NCBI GenBank assembly: GCA_010093705.1
Contig: MU006092.1
Span: forward strand, 440,623 to 504,622
DNA length: 64,000 bases
Origin: Patellaria atrata CBS 101060
Taxonomy: Eukaryota; Ascomycota; Dothideomycetes; Patellariales; Patellariaceae
Direction: 5' to 3'
Below the pieces are notes generated by a model. That model saw only the letters and a list, made by a program, of their open reading frames with translations, was not told the DNA's origin and ran no database searches. Position numbers and translations under genes: made by a program. This document shows, one piece after another, positions 31,873-43,337 of the stretch; position 1 is the stretch's first letter, and each line of letters starts with the position of its first letter.

Positions 31873-34800
31873 TGTGATTGGAGTTATACTGTACAGAAGA
31901 GGTACAGGTAAGATTCATAAGGGGTAAGGTTTATTGCATGTATAAACGAGCGTTTAAAGTTCGGTTGAATAGTTTTGGATCGATATGGCAATGAAAGTGA
32001 TGTTGGAATAACGGGTTAAATGTCTTTTTTACTTGACTCACCGCCATGATATAAAGCGTCTCCTGACCGGGCGAGTTCCAGATCGTTTGGAAGTTGTGGC
32101 GATGATCGCGCCTCAAGTTGGTCCGGGCTTACATGGATTTTGGGGGCCATTCACGGCCGTTCATTTCGTTTTCGAGGGCGCTCCTTCGGGGTTCTCAAAG
32201 TGGCCCATAACTAACGAAGGCTCCCCGATGAAACCGGGAAAGCGATACGTTTGTTCCCATAGCATCTTCACCTCTAGCCGAGATCTTTTCTCGGGAGGAA
32301 ATGCTTTTTGGAAATAATGCTCATCCTATTCGAAAGTAACGATTGTGCAAGTACCTGTACAATTGTTACACCTCATTATTTCAGTAGTGGACGATAATGA
32401 CGCGGACAAAGAGAGGAGAGGTCCGAGCATAATAGATGCCCAACGGTAACAAATTACCTTACCAATATACCTAGGAGACAAAACTCCCATTCATTTGATT
32501 AGCCACAAAGCTCATCACGCTTCCAAGTTCGATGGAGTAACATGGAAGTTGCATGCAATCATTCAGAAGGACGAAGTCCGTCATGGTGAGATACCCGAGT
32601 TCTTCGCACGGAGCGTTAGCGTGTCCCGGCGAGATTGACGTAGCGGCTTCCTACAGCCCTATGAGGCGTTACAGACCAAGGGGCGCAGTTACACAACAAG
32701 ACCAAGGGGACCCACCGACCAAGGACCCCTTGGACCTTCATCAAGTCATCAAGGGTCCAGGGGGCCTGGCGACCTCTTTCTCACTTTCTCACTTTCTCAC
32801 ACAGTATCACCGCCCCTGTACGCGTCCCTTTGGACAGCGGCTACTGTCAAGACTACTGCGGCAGTGCACCTCAAACTTGTTGATGGTTTAAGTATCACGG
32901 ACCGAGCTCTCTTCTCTCACGAGATGATAGTCCTTCGATTGGTTTTACACGTCGTCCACGTTTGAAAAAGTCCATGAGAAGTTTCACGAGAAAGAGTATG
33001 GAGTGTCCGAGAGTTCAGGCAACATTTACCGTATTCTACCAGAAGTGTAATACTGTATGTACAGTACGCTGATTGCACGGGCATAACGGACTCCCAGCTG
33101 GCTATTATGCGATATCGCCTTCGTTCCAAGGGCGAGAGGGGAGGTCCTGCGGGGTGTCGCGTTGAGGCGCTGTAGGTACCCTTCCAAGCAGGTCTTCCGG
33201 AGTAATGGTTTAAGATGAGCATATTCGTCAAGGACTGATGAGAGAGTCTGTTCATTATTACACCTGTAAACCCATGTCCCCCTAGTTATTTCTTCGACTA
33301 ACCCTATGCGATGACCTCGTGGCTGCTTTGTTCACAAAAGGACAAGTCACCGTGGTCTTGCCAAGGTCCTGCTCCGTATTGTACTCCACTCAGTACCTTG
33401 TACAGGTACAGTAGAGTACAGGTACAGGTACCGTACAAGTACGAAGTATGTGCTGCGGAGAACAGCAAATGTTGCAGCGGGGATGCAAGAAATGTTCCGC
33501 TCGAAATGTTGATCTGGTTGAGCAGATGAAACAAATTACCATTTGCTGCCTAGACATTGCCAAATTGAAATGGTGGCGTCCTCGAGCTTCACCCAAGCAG
33601 GTCTCGAATCTAGATGACGTGCAGAAAAGGGTCCGGAAACATCTAGGACACTTTGCGTAACAAATCCTTATTCCTTAGGTTTCCCCAGGACCCTGAAGAG
33701 CCGAATACAAATCCACACCCACCGGCTATCGTTCCAAGAACTTTCCATTGTCACCTTTTCGTATTTTCCACGACGTCGGGTGTGAGAGACGTACAACATC
33801 AAGTTCGTCGCGGTTTCTCTGAAGGATAGCATAAGAAACCCGAACGGACCAAATTCTGACCATTTTGCTTCGATTTGAGTAGCCTGTTACTAATGAAATA
33901 GCAAAGAAACACTGCGTCGAATGACGTGTTGAGACTAGGTACTGTACATTTATTTCGAGAGGCGTCATCCTGACAGATAGTACGAGCAGAATTACTCCAA
34001 TAATATCATCCAAGAGAGTGAAATACCACTGGAAAGGCTCACCATCAGGTTGTCCGCTCCACTTTCGTAACACATACCTTATCATCATGAAACCGGGAGA
34101 TGATTTTTGGGTGTATGTGCCCCAACTTCTACTGCGATTACAAGACGCCTTACTTGTGGAGAGTCTCCCGTATAACTTCCTCTCTCGGGAAAAGGAAGCG
34201 CGGAAGAGATTTACGGATATTTTATTCGAGCATCTGGGAAGATTCAGAACCCGAAGTTACAAGAAGCACGCGACTGTATCTATCGTCTGCAAACCTTCCA
34301 GACACCCGAACCAAACCTGAAGGCACAGATCCTCCGTCCGAGGGTATCCCGAATCAACTGGAAACATGCAAGAGTACGGCAGTCGGCCTTGCAGATGAAT
34401 GATTATAAATGTACTGAAATCTGCGGAGTGGTCAATGATGACTTCAAAACTACCTTCGGGTAGACGTGGTAGACTGGGTAAACTCTGTCAAACGGGTACA
34501 TTGTACAGTGGAGCTTTTTGTCTTTGACTTCTTTTTCTATGCAGGGAAGATGTTGTGCTACCACAACTACATCTGTATCACCTGCACGTAGCTGATTTCG
34601 TTGCTCTTCATCTGCTCAGATGACTTTCCACTACTGGGACCGCGAAAACCCAGGAAAAGGGCAGATGCGCGATCGCGACGGCACAGTATATGGTTCATAT
34701 AGAACTCAGATATATTCTGTCTATACCGTTTTCAGTTAGCAGGGAATTTGCTGAGAACCTAAATTTGACAGCATTCCTGGTGCTCATTTGTTTTGAGTTT

Positions 34801-36930
34801 TACGGATTTGGAAGCAGCACCCGAGCATGGCACCAGTGAAGCTGCCATAACCAGCGGTGCCACACTTAAGGTAGGTTCATCTGACTTCTGTGCACACTCA
34901 AACATTTCCAAAAGCGTCCGGTGTCACCTTGATTATCTCACCAGCCATATAGTGAGCCTGTTCGCTATGGTCGTGTCAAAACCTCATGCACGACATGAGG
35001 CGTCGAACAAGCTTCCCCTCGTCCGTCCCCTGCGACTACTTAACCTGGTCTCTACTCACCGCAACATCGTCCGACTCTTTTCCCTTTGAGACTATTCCAC
35101 CCTCAAGCAGAATACAAGCACCATTCATTCATCGGTACAGGATATCTGGTCCCGAATCGCCCGTCGGCTCTTTTAGTCTGTATGTATCTGTACGGCTCCT
35201 CGGATCCGGTTCCACGATAACGGCCACCGCTAAGGTATACCACACAGGATCTTCGCCACTACCTGTACTAAGTATGCCGATGCTCCCCGCCACCATGGTC
35301 GGATTGAGTAGATGCCCGTTGTCGTTTTATCGTCACGGGAACGGAGCCATATCCTCTCGGCAATGCGCTCTCCACTTTATAGTACAACGTCCCATCCGAG
35401 ACGCATCCGGGGGTAAGATGATTCCACTCCAGTCGGTGCTTGCCACACCCCGCTGTTTCTATTAGACTCATGATGATTGGCGAAGAGGGACTTCCATTCT
35501 CATCCCACATGCAGAACGCGGGCGACCATCCCGAAATAGAAAATATCCCGCGTCCTCGATTATATTGAACGTTGTTTGACAGAACGACTTGACATCAGCG
35601 CCATTTACGCTCTCGAAATCCGCACGAAAATGGACAACACCGGCTTTAGGAGGAGGTAACGCCGAGTAAACTCAAGACCCAACCGCTTTAGCTTCTCTAT
35701 CTTGGAATTAACTCGTCTCTCTTTACTCTTGGTGATGATTTGGGTAAGCAAGACGTATACAAAGATAGTTTCTGCATGAAGGGTATCCAGGAACAATATT
35801 GATGCCACCACCACAGCTATCTCCTTCGTAGTGGAGAAAGTGGCCATGACATAGTCTCTCTGTTCTGGATCATCGCCATCCTTATTATTAACGTAATTTG
35901 TGCGGTTGAAGAAACCTCCAAAGTTGAATGTGCCAAACATTCAGAACTTCTCCAAAACAAAAGTAATTGTTTTCATTCTGCATAGCGATACGAGAAGGTG
36001 ACGTAGATTCCAAGCATTCGCCTTGGTCAAAGAAACACTGGGCTAAGATGGCGAACTAGAGGTCTTAAGCATCAAAAGCGAGGAGACGATTTTTCTGATG
36101 CTTAGATAACCGTCCACGAAACGCACTTTTAGCAGTTCAAGGTAAATATCCGTAATAGATGGTATTTCATAAGAATAATGAGGTATCTCCTTTCTTTTGA
36201 TAGCTTTAATCGGACACGGTGGTTTCGATATCCATGGAGATATGGGAGAAAGTCGTGGTCAGGGATAAAGCGATTTCTGGGCACATTCTAGGACCTGGTC
36301 CTTCGGGGAAAATCTGTAGTCCATTTGAAAATGATATATATCCGAAGGAAGCGATCTCTAACATCAGGAAAGAGATAGGACATATACTGTTTGTAAGTAC
36401 AGTTCTTTCATAGCCGCAGTTTTGAAGAAATACCAGTTTCAGTCGTCCACAACACAATTCTTTAACGGCATGTCAGAATACACATGCACCCCACAGTCCC
36501 ACTCGGTTATTATCCGTTTTACGAAGATCGTAAGCTGTAGATCGATCAGGGCAACAAGGTGTTATGCTTAAAGTATTCCTTACATGCGATGCTCGAATCC
36601 TTCTCGCGGAGTCGGCCTATCAGGAGCAATTGCCGATGTTGGGACGGGAAGTCTGGCAAATGCTCCTGGTTGGCTCGCTCGCCTTTGTGTCACTACGAGA
36701 TGAGGAACATTGAATTCGAAGACGGGTAATGATGAAAGACTAAGTTTTTTTTTTGAGAGGTCTTGTTGTGCGAGCTGGATGGTTTCCACTCTTCGCGTCT
36801 TGGAAACCACATTTTCAGACGACTTTTCTATCGTTACTTGTTCACTCAACGCACTCTCATTTCTCAAACACCTCCCAGTACGCAACTACCTTTTTACTGC
36901 ATCATTTAATCTTCCGGATATCGAGCCTAA
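31873..36930. other. Gene-poor stretch of about 5 kb
   Basis: Open frames up to 159 codons occur (for example around 33726-34400, 34986-35510 and 35605-35940) but overlap in several frames and show no known domain. GTAC-rich words are frequent: near 31887, 32347, 33055, 33393-33442, 33939 and 34498. A 9-bp tandem repeat lies near 32776. No transposon parts recognised. Confidence 0.45.
32776..32801. repeat. 9-bp short tandem repeat
   Basis: CTTTCTCAC repeated about three times head to tail. Confidence 0.8.
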
Positions 36931-37579
36931 ATCAAACCGACCTCCCAGTCCCTGCATTTAGGCCCTCAACATCCCCCTACCTCCAGACCTAGAACATCCC
37001 GAGAACCCAACCAGAGATCTCATGTCTCAGTAAGACCGGCATCGCCGGAAGAGGCAGGTTTCCAGAAGACGAGGCCATCCAGGTCACTGGCCCATCATTA
37101 TGGCAGTTATCCCGAAACGCAATTGGATCCTGAGAGACCGAGCCAGGTGAGATTGCCACTCATCTTACCTTACTCCCACGCCAGAAACATGAACAGGAGT
37201 GACGAATACTGTAGTTCTGAACTGTCCTCACCTTCAGAAGACCCGCGGGTAAAAATCAAGGCCCCGTTCATCCTGATCCCTAAAGCTTCCATCTGATTCC
37301 GAGTGCCGGAGGCAAAGGTGACATACCACTCTTTCCATCTCAACCTCAAGTCTCCCGGTAGGAACAAGAGATATCAAACTCTACATTACACTCATATCTG
37401 GAGCTTTCGGGTTGGACGCACGCTAGTTTCCCATTTTGTGCCTTTACCGACTATACGTTTACTCCCCAGGACTCTTCTACTGCGCAACTGACACGTCCAG
37501 CCGCTACAAGGAGGGCAAATACCAGTCCCAGTCGCTCAAAGTGACCTCGCCCAAGACCACCATTCAGTCCGTAGGTTAG
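36931..37579 (+). CDS. Hypothetical spliced gene, 5' end unresolved
   Basis: Three exons share one reading: open frame 36931-37248, then 37312-37357 and 37470-37579, with introns of 63 and 112 nt. The joins produce an uninterrupted tail AKVTYHSFHLNLKSPG then LFYCATDTSSRYKEG and a stop. The first part is basic and Ser/Pro/Arg-rich (TSRPRTSREPNQ, EEAGFQKTRPSRS). No ATG opens the first exon before 37189, and a CCCAG acceptor lies near 36948, so an upstream exon is likely; 37189 is the fallback start. I recognise no family. The consistent phase across two introns is the main evidence that this is a real gene. Confidence 0.45.
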
Positions 37580-38190
37580 CAAACGCTCACGTTGACGCCT
37601 ACTTAATCACACCAACATCACACCCTCAAGCACCCACAATCTCAAATCACCACGTCAATTAAACAACCCATCTCATTGAAGGTTTAAATTAAAGCTACAA
37701 CCCCTAAACCTCCTAACCACAGAATAAACCGCGCATTCAAACGAAAAACGAGAGCGAACATAAAACCCCCGACAATGCCCCATCCGAATCATATACGCAT
37801 CCCCAGAACGCCAACTATGCGCCGTAGAAAGAGATGAAAGAAGAATATACAGCAACAACGAGGACAGGACGGTGACGGTGGGATTTTTGCTAATGGATGG
37901 ATCGATGGATTCATTAAATATAAACTCTTACGTCCCTATGCCTCCCCACACCCTGTTCCTCAACCCATCTCAAAAGGGCCGATTCACGCACACCCCCGCG
38001 CGTCCCTCAAAAATATCTGTACCATGTGTTTCTCCAACGAACATGCTGCCCTGCCCGCACAGAGGGCGGCGCCATTAACCACCCCTGCCCTCCAACCCCA
38101 CACACTCCAATTCTATATTCCCATTTTTTCGTACAAACGTGTAATATTTCCTATGCAAAACACTGAACAAGGACTGGGTGTGCTTTATGA
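37580..38190. other. Intergenic stretch, no gene seen
   Basis: C-rich on the plus strand; 3' flanks of the orphan gene and the mannosyltransferase gene, which are convergent. Confidence 0.5.
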
Positions 38191-39725
38191 TTATGCGTTT
38201 CCGGATTTCTCCTGCGTGTCGATGTGCCAGACGACGTAGTTGGGGAGACCGTAGACGCCGTATCCGGCGCGCTTGGCCATTTTGGCGAAGCCCTCGGTCT
38301 CGGCTTGATTTTCGAAGGCGTAGCAGGGGAAGTTGATGCCTGTGGGAATGATCGTGTTAGTGAATTCGTAGAGTAGGAATTGTGCAGATGGGTGACAACG
38401 GAAATGTGTGCAGAGTGATAGTGCGGAATCTGTTGGGGAAAGTTACCTGATCGATGGACGTCTGCCTTTACGACGATGTTGACACCGCCGATACCGTCGA
38501 GGGGGATCTCGTCGTCTTTGTTATTGCGCCAGTCACCCATCTTGGCCATATACGTTCTGCCGGTCTTGTACTCTTTGTAGCCTTCGGCGAGAACCACGTC
38601 TTTGTCGAGGCTATTAGCGAGTTTGAGGCCTTGGTCGGATTCTTGCCAGGAATTATAATCAACTGTTGAATATTAGTATATTACGATTTGATCAACCTAA
38701 GGAGACCATACATCTGCCCTCAACATCTCGCATCTTCCCGTTCTCCTCCCTGTATCTGTGGAACCAGATATCTACACTCTGTCAGCCGATGTGTTGATAA
38801 GTGGGAGTTTTGTGTATTTACTTGGCACTAAAACATCTCTGTCATGAGCGATAAAGTCTTCAATGATTTTACTGGGACTATCTTGGATGTCCACGTCCCT
38901 CCAGTACACCCATGAGTGCTCTGCCTTCAATGCTGTGTATAGGAGGTAGTTCCTAGCTCTTCCCATTGCTTTTCTGCGAGGCCCTTGAGCCGCGAATCCA
39001 TGTCTTTCTTGAACATCTTGGCTCAATGTAACTCCGAAGTCTTTCTGGATAACCATCGCGCTACGAAAAGGTTCAGGACCCTTCTGTACACGGTCTAATT
39101 CCATAGCGAGTGTAGCCAGAGTATCATCACTGGAGTCACCAACGAGGAATCCAAGGTCGATAAGATGGTGAGGGTATGTCAGTTGGGATAGGAGGTCGAA
39201 ATGCTGGTTGATGTATCGGGAGGCATCTCTTAGAGGAGTCAAGATAAGAACCCGCTCTTCTCTATCTATCGCCTTCGTTGTGGATCGAATAGGGTTTAAA
39301 TCGACGTTCTGAATGGTACTGGAGTTTATTTCTATCGGGTGGTGGTGGTTAAATATTACAGGGGTTTGTAGGTGTGAGTGCCATTGGGCGTGTTCATTAG
39401 GTGACATCTCCATAGGTGACTTCGCTGGTCCCCAGCAGTAAAATCTATATTTGAAGTGACACGTCAGTATTTGGTCTTTATAAAGATCCGGGTTAGAACT
39501 GGAGGGCTAGTTATCTTACTTCTGCATCTCCTCCGCTGTCCCGCTTAAACCTCTCCATAATAGTACAATTGTTGCTGTGACTGCAATCAAAAGTAACGTC
39601 CTCGGTCTGGCGAGGGTATGATATACTGCTCTCGACGGAGGTAATCTCGCTCTCGCCGACTTCCACGTAATACCACCTTTAGGAACCAACATCTTTGCAA
39701 CTACACTCTCTGTGGTCCGCTTCAA
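38191..39725 (-). CDS. Golgi alpha-mannosyltransferase complex subunit, ANP1/MNN9/VAN1 family (ANP1-like)
   Basis: Exons 39725-39520, 39444-38822, 38771-38712, 38662-38447 and 38339-38191 give 417 aa. A short basic N-tail is followed by a signal anchor (PRTLLLIAVTATIVLLW), making a type II Golgi membrane protein. The luminal domain carries RVLILTPLRDASRYI, FLVGDSSDDTL, AQGPRRKAMGRARNYLL, the metal-binding WVYWRDVDIQDSP, YNSWQESD and DGIGGVNIVVKADVHRS, in family order. Subunits of this family build the alpha-1,6 mannan backbone on N-glycans in the M-Pol complexes. AQGPRRK and LRDAS favour ANP1 over MNN9 or VAN1. Family members usually begin at the second Met (MLVPKGGITW, position 39692), so that may be the real start. 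Confidence 0.85.
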
Positions 39726-41236
39726 CTGTGTACGGGGAAGAAGCCGCGACTGATCTATACGCTATACACGAGTGATGAAACGAGCGGACGCTTTCGCAGA
39801 GAGTTTGAATCGTTAAGAAGGGATGCAATCGGTGGCGTAGAGGAAGTTGTGTGAAGGAATCGACAAGAGAGGATTAGAAAGATTCCCGTTGAGGAGAACG
39901 GGAGTTCAGGCGCAGGGGTTGCCTCGTTACAACGGTCTTCGTCACAAGTTCCAGCCGCGTGGAGGTGCAATTCAGGCGATCAAGGAGACATGAAGATAGA
40001 TACCGATGATGCACGGAAAAGCACCTGAGGGTCTGTAGATATGAGGATAGGTTATGGGTTGAGGTCGTCTTTTTCCGTATCATTAAGGAGTCTCAAAAGC
40101 TTCGTCGCGGTTCCCTGCCAAGACCCTAGTGTCCTTTTAGGTCTCGACTTCAAAATTGAATCCCGCGCCGCGCAAACCACCAATTTCTACGATCCAATAA
40201 ATCGATCATCGAAGATAATATGGGGATATTTTTACGGCTTCAACGAGTTTTTCTAGAAGCCTTCTATCGGGTGGACTCCTTCGAGTACCCAGGTTGACTA
40301 TTTCACATCGTACAGACACTCTCCCTTTGCCTGGTTTACTCCGTACAACTTAGCGTATACGCGAGATCCGCGTATTGAAGGTTCAACAGCTTAGAAACAC
40401 TGTCCGCACCGTAAAGACGTACGGTACATCAATCTTTAGGCGGTACAGAAAATGCAACTTCTATCAAACATGGCAGTACGCGTACAGGTACATTCTTACT
40501 CTACTATACACTAAACATACAGGCAGTAATCGCATACTGTACTGTACCTGAGAAACAACACAGGAGGATATGGATTTCCAGTCTCATCACGTGCCATATC
40601 TCCTCTTTTGTCAGGGCCAACATGCGGAATCGTCCAATCTCAAGTCACTGGTCAAGAAAATTTTTTTGAATCATTGTAGCGCAAGATCATGGGGAACTCG
40701 ATGCATTCGAGCCCTTCGAGAGCGTTTGAGTGTGTAAAACTCATACTGAGACTTGCACGCGGTCCAAATAAAGCTTCTCATTGGCTAATCCCTCTCCCTC
40801 AATATTCTTATAAGTGTTAAAGATAGATTTTATTCAGTCACATTGTATCCACTCATTCATTCTAAACTGCCTTCTACTTATTTCCTTGCTATCAGGGAGC
40901 TGTGTGAATATTACATCCTTAGTTGATATATGTACTAACAGGAGAAAACGTAAGCTGGGATATGTGTTACTTGCATTAAGTATACATCATGATGTATTTC
41001 AGGATTAGATAAGCATCCTATTCACGTTTGCAAACTCAAGTTTGTGTATGAGATATGTCTTGCCCGTATCTTTTGGTGGTTCTATCGTAGAAGCAGCCAT
41101 GCAAGATCAATTCCTACTTGCCAAATTGGCGTGTTTCCATTGTTTCATTAATCAGTTGAAGGTCTTTATCATCAAAGCACCAGTCGCGCCAGTTTCATCA
41201 TTCCGAAAAAATGTTATACATATCGTATTGATATAT
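39726..41236. other. Intergenic stretch, no gene seen
   Basis: Upstream flank of the mannosyltransferase gene. Around 40320-40560 GTAC-rich words cluster (CGTACAGGTACATTC, ATACTGTACTGTACCTG). No supported gene. Confidence 0.5.
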
Positions 41237-43337
41237 CTACAATCTGCTCAATTCAATCATATCTTTCATCAGAGCTATAATCTTCTCATCATTTCTGCCA
41301 TATAATGCTGCCGCGACATCACTTGTCATTCTGTTCTTTACATTCGGCACAAACACACTTAGGATAAGCGAAAGTCCGGAGAATTCAATTATTGTCAGAA
41401 GTACCGTTTTGTATGCGTCAGCGTTGGCAACTTTATATGCTCGTAATCCCGCTGCCGTAATCGCATCGGTAAGACCTGGTACGGCGGAGAAAGCTTCAGG
41501 GTTACCGAAGGAAAGAGCAGAGAGGAATTCGGGTACGGATGATTCCGGAAGACCGGCACCGATGAGTGCTGGAGGAACTTTCGCTAGGACAACTGATGCA
41601 AGCCGATTGCTAAGGACGGCGGTGTACTGGTATTGTAAGCAAGTGGCAATAGGCCCAGGCACAAGGATAACTTACAACTGCGAGAGATACCGCGGAAATA
41701 GCCGCGCGGAGAGAACCAACTGCTCCCGCACCAGTTCTAATCTCATTTTGGTCGTTCAGAGCGATAGTTGTTAGAGAAAGACAGACATTATCAATCCAAC
41801 CAACCGCAAGGGTGAGTCTAAAGTGATAATGAATATGACAGTCTTAGCTTACCGAAGAAGGACCCCATGATTACTAATACACAGGCGCGATCTCTCGTAT
41901 CAAGGGTATATGTTGCTACGACTAAAGACTCGATCATTCACCCCCAAAGAATATACCAGCAGCTAGGACGGACCCTATCATCTGGTACTTCACTTTTCCA
42001 ATGGGTTTTCCTAATAGACACCTGATTATCTCCCCAGCTAGCAGACCTAACCCCACTAGACTCGCAAGGAAGCCTCCATACGTCGGATCGCTGTCAGCAT
42101 AAAGAACTGGCACTATAGATGGCCCTAACCACTCTTTCAGTGTGAGTTTCATTCGCCACTCTCAGGAAATTTACAGATGAGCGCGAATGCATAATACATT
42201 CCCGCGCCCACACCAAGCACGATAGTTGCCATGACCCACGGAATGTTCCCAAAACAAATATATAGGCACAAGAGCTTCCTTTACATCGATCTCGGAGCGT
42301 ATAGTTCCCAAAGTACAAAAACAACGACTAGTCCAAACCCTACGACGATTATAACAATGACGTGCACGGAAGACCATGGATGCACGTTCCCTCCCCAGTT
42401 TAGACCTGCTGAAAGTTAAGCACTGTCAATAATACCGTTCTGAGGAAGCTTACCCATCAGAAACAGAAGTAAACCAAGTGTGTACAGGAAAACCTCCACA
42501 TAGTCAAAATACTTGATATAATCCATCATCCTCCGACCGATGCTTCATCCGAAACGTTGGTGGGAAATAGAACAATACCCAACACAAGCATGCGACACCA
42601 TTGATCGCAATAAGCTATAGCTTCTGTCAGTTACACCAAAATCGCCCTAATCACAACACCTAATCCAGACGTCTTACCAAGTAATAAACTCCCCTCCACC
42701 CAACGCTCGTCCTCTGAATAAACCCCTGGGCAACCGCCGGCCCGAATCCCGATCCCGGTATCGCGAACACGAAGATCAACGCATTACCAGTAAAGTGGTA
42801 CTTCATCGGCAACAACTCCCCAGGCGCAATCTGAAATGAAGCTTAAGTCGAAGCACCAATTCCGATTATAGTTGTTCCGCCAATCAATGTTGGGATGTTC
42901 TGAGCGCAGGCGCAGATGATGCTGCCAATGAGGCCGAGGATACTGCCCCCAGCGAAGACCCAGCGTCACCTGAAGATATCTGATACCCGGCCGACCAGGG
43001 TGAGGAAGACTGAAAGCATAAGGGTATAGACGAGTGCGACCCATGCGAGGTTCGAGTCGGGTCCGATGTCAGCGTTGATGATACCGAGGATTGGAGCTAC
43101 GTAGCCGAAGTCCGCGACGCCTGCTAGGAGCCCGAAACCGGCGGCGAACATTGTGCTATGAAGAAGCCTCTGGTGAAGTAGCCTGGAGGAAGATCATCTA
43201 GAGTAGTGTTCGAAACCGGTCATGCCATGGTGTTCTATCATTTGAGGGGATGATACCCCTTTTTCTTCATCGAGCTTAGGGAAGTGGATTTTACGTCCGT
43301 CACTGTCATTTATTTTCCTGATGTGTGAAGTAGACAT
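41237..43337 (-). pseudogene. Broken TRI12-type MFS efflux transporter
   Basis: All main parts of a 14-helix TRI12-type MFS are present in order: an N-tail from ATG 43337, MFAAGFGLLAGVADFGYVAP, LVGRVSDIF (motif A), GGSILGLIGSIICACAQN, ELLPMKYHFTGNALIF, GWRGVYYLL, FDYVEVFLYTLGLLLFL, LNWGGNVHPWS, and the C-terminal RAYKVANADAYKTVLL and PNVKNRM. The frame is interrupted repeatedly: stops lie after DIFR and inside GAST-ASFQ (a Gln codon turned to TAA), and frame changes occur near the N-tail (DDLPPGYFT), before the FDYV helix and after PRSM. Normal introns can still be seen. Family members export drugs, siderophores or fungal metabolites; this copy cannot make a full protein. No biosynthetic gene cluster is visible beside it. 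Confidence 0.85.

Noticed and set aside
33726-34402. Overlapping plus and minus open frames of 100-120 codons
   Set aside because: They overlap on opposite strands, have no domain and no consistent splicing; treated as chance.
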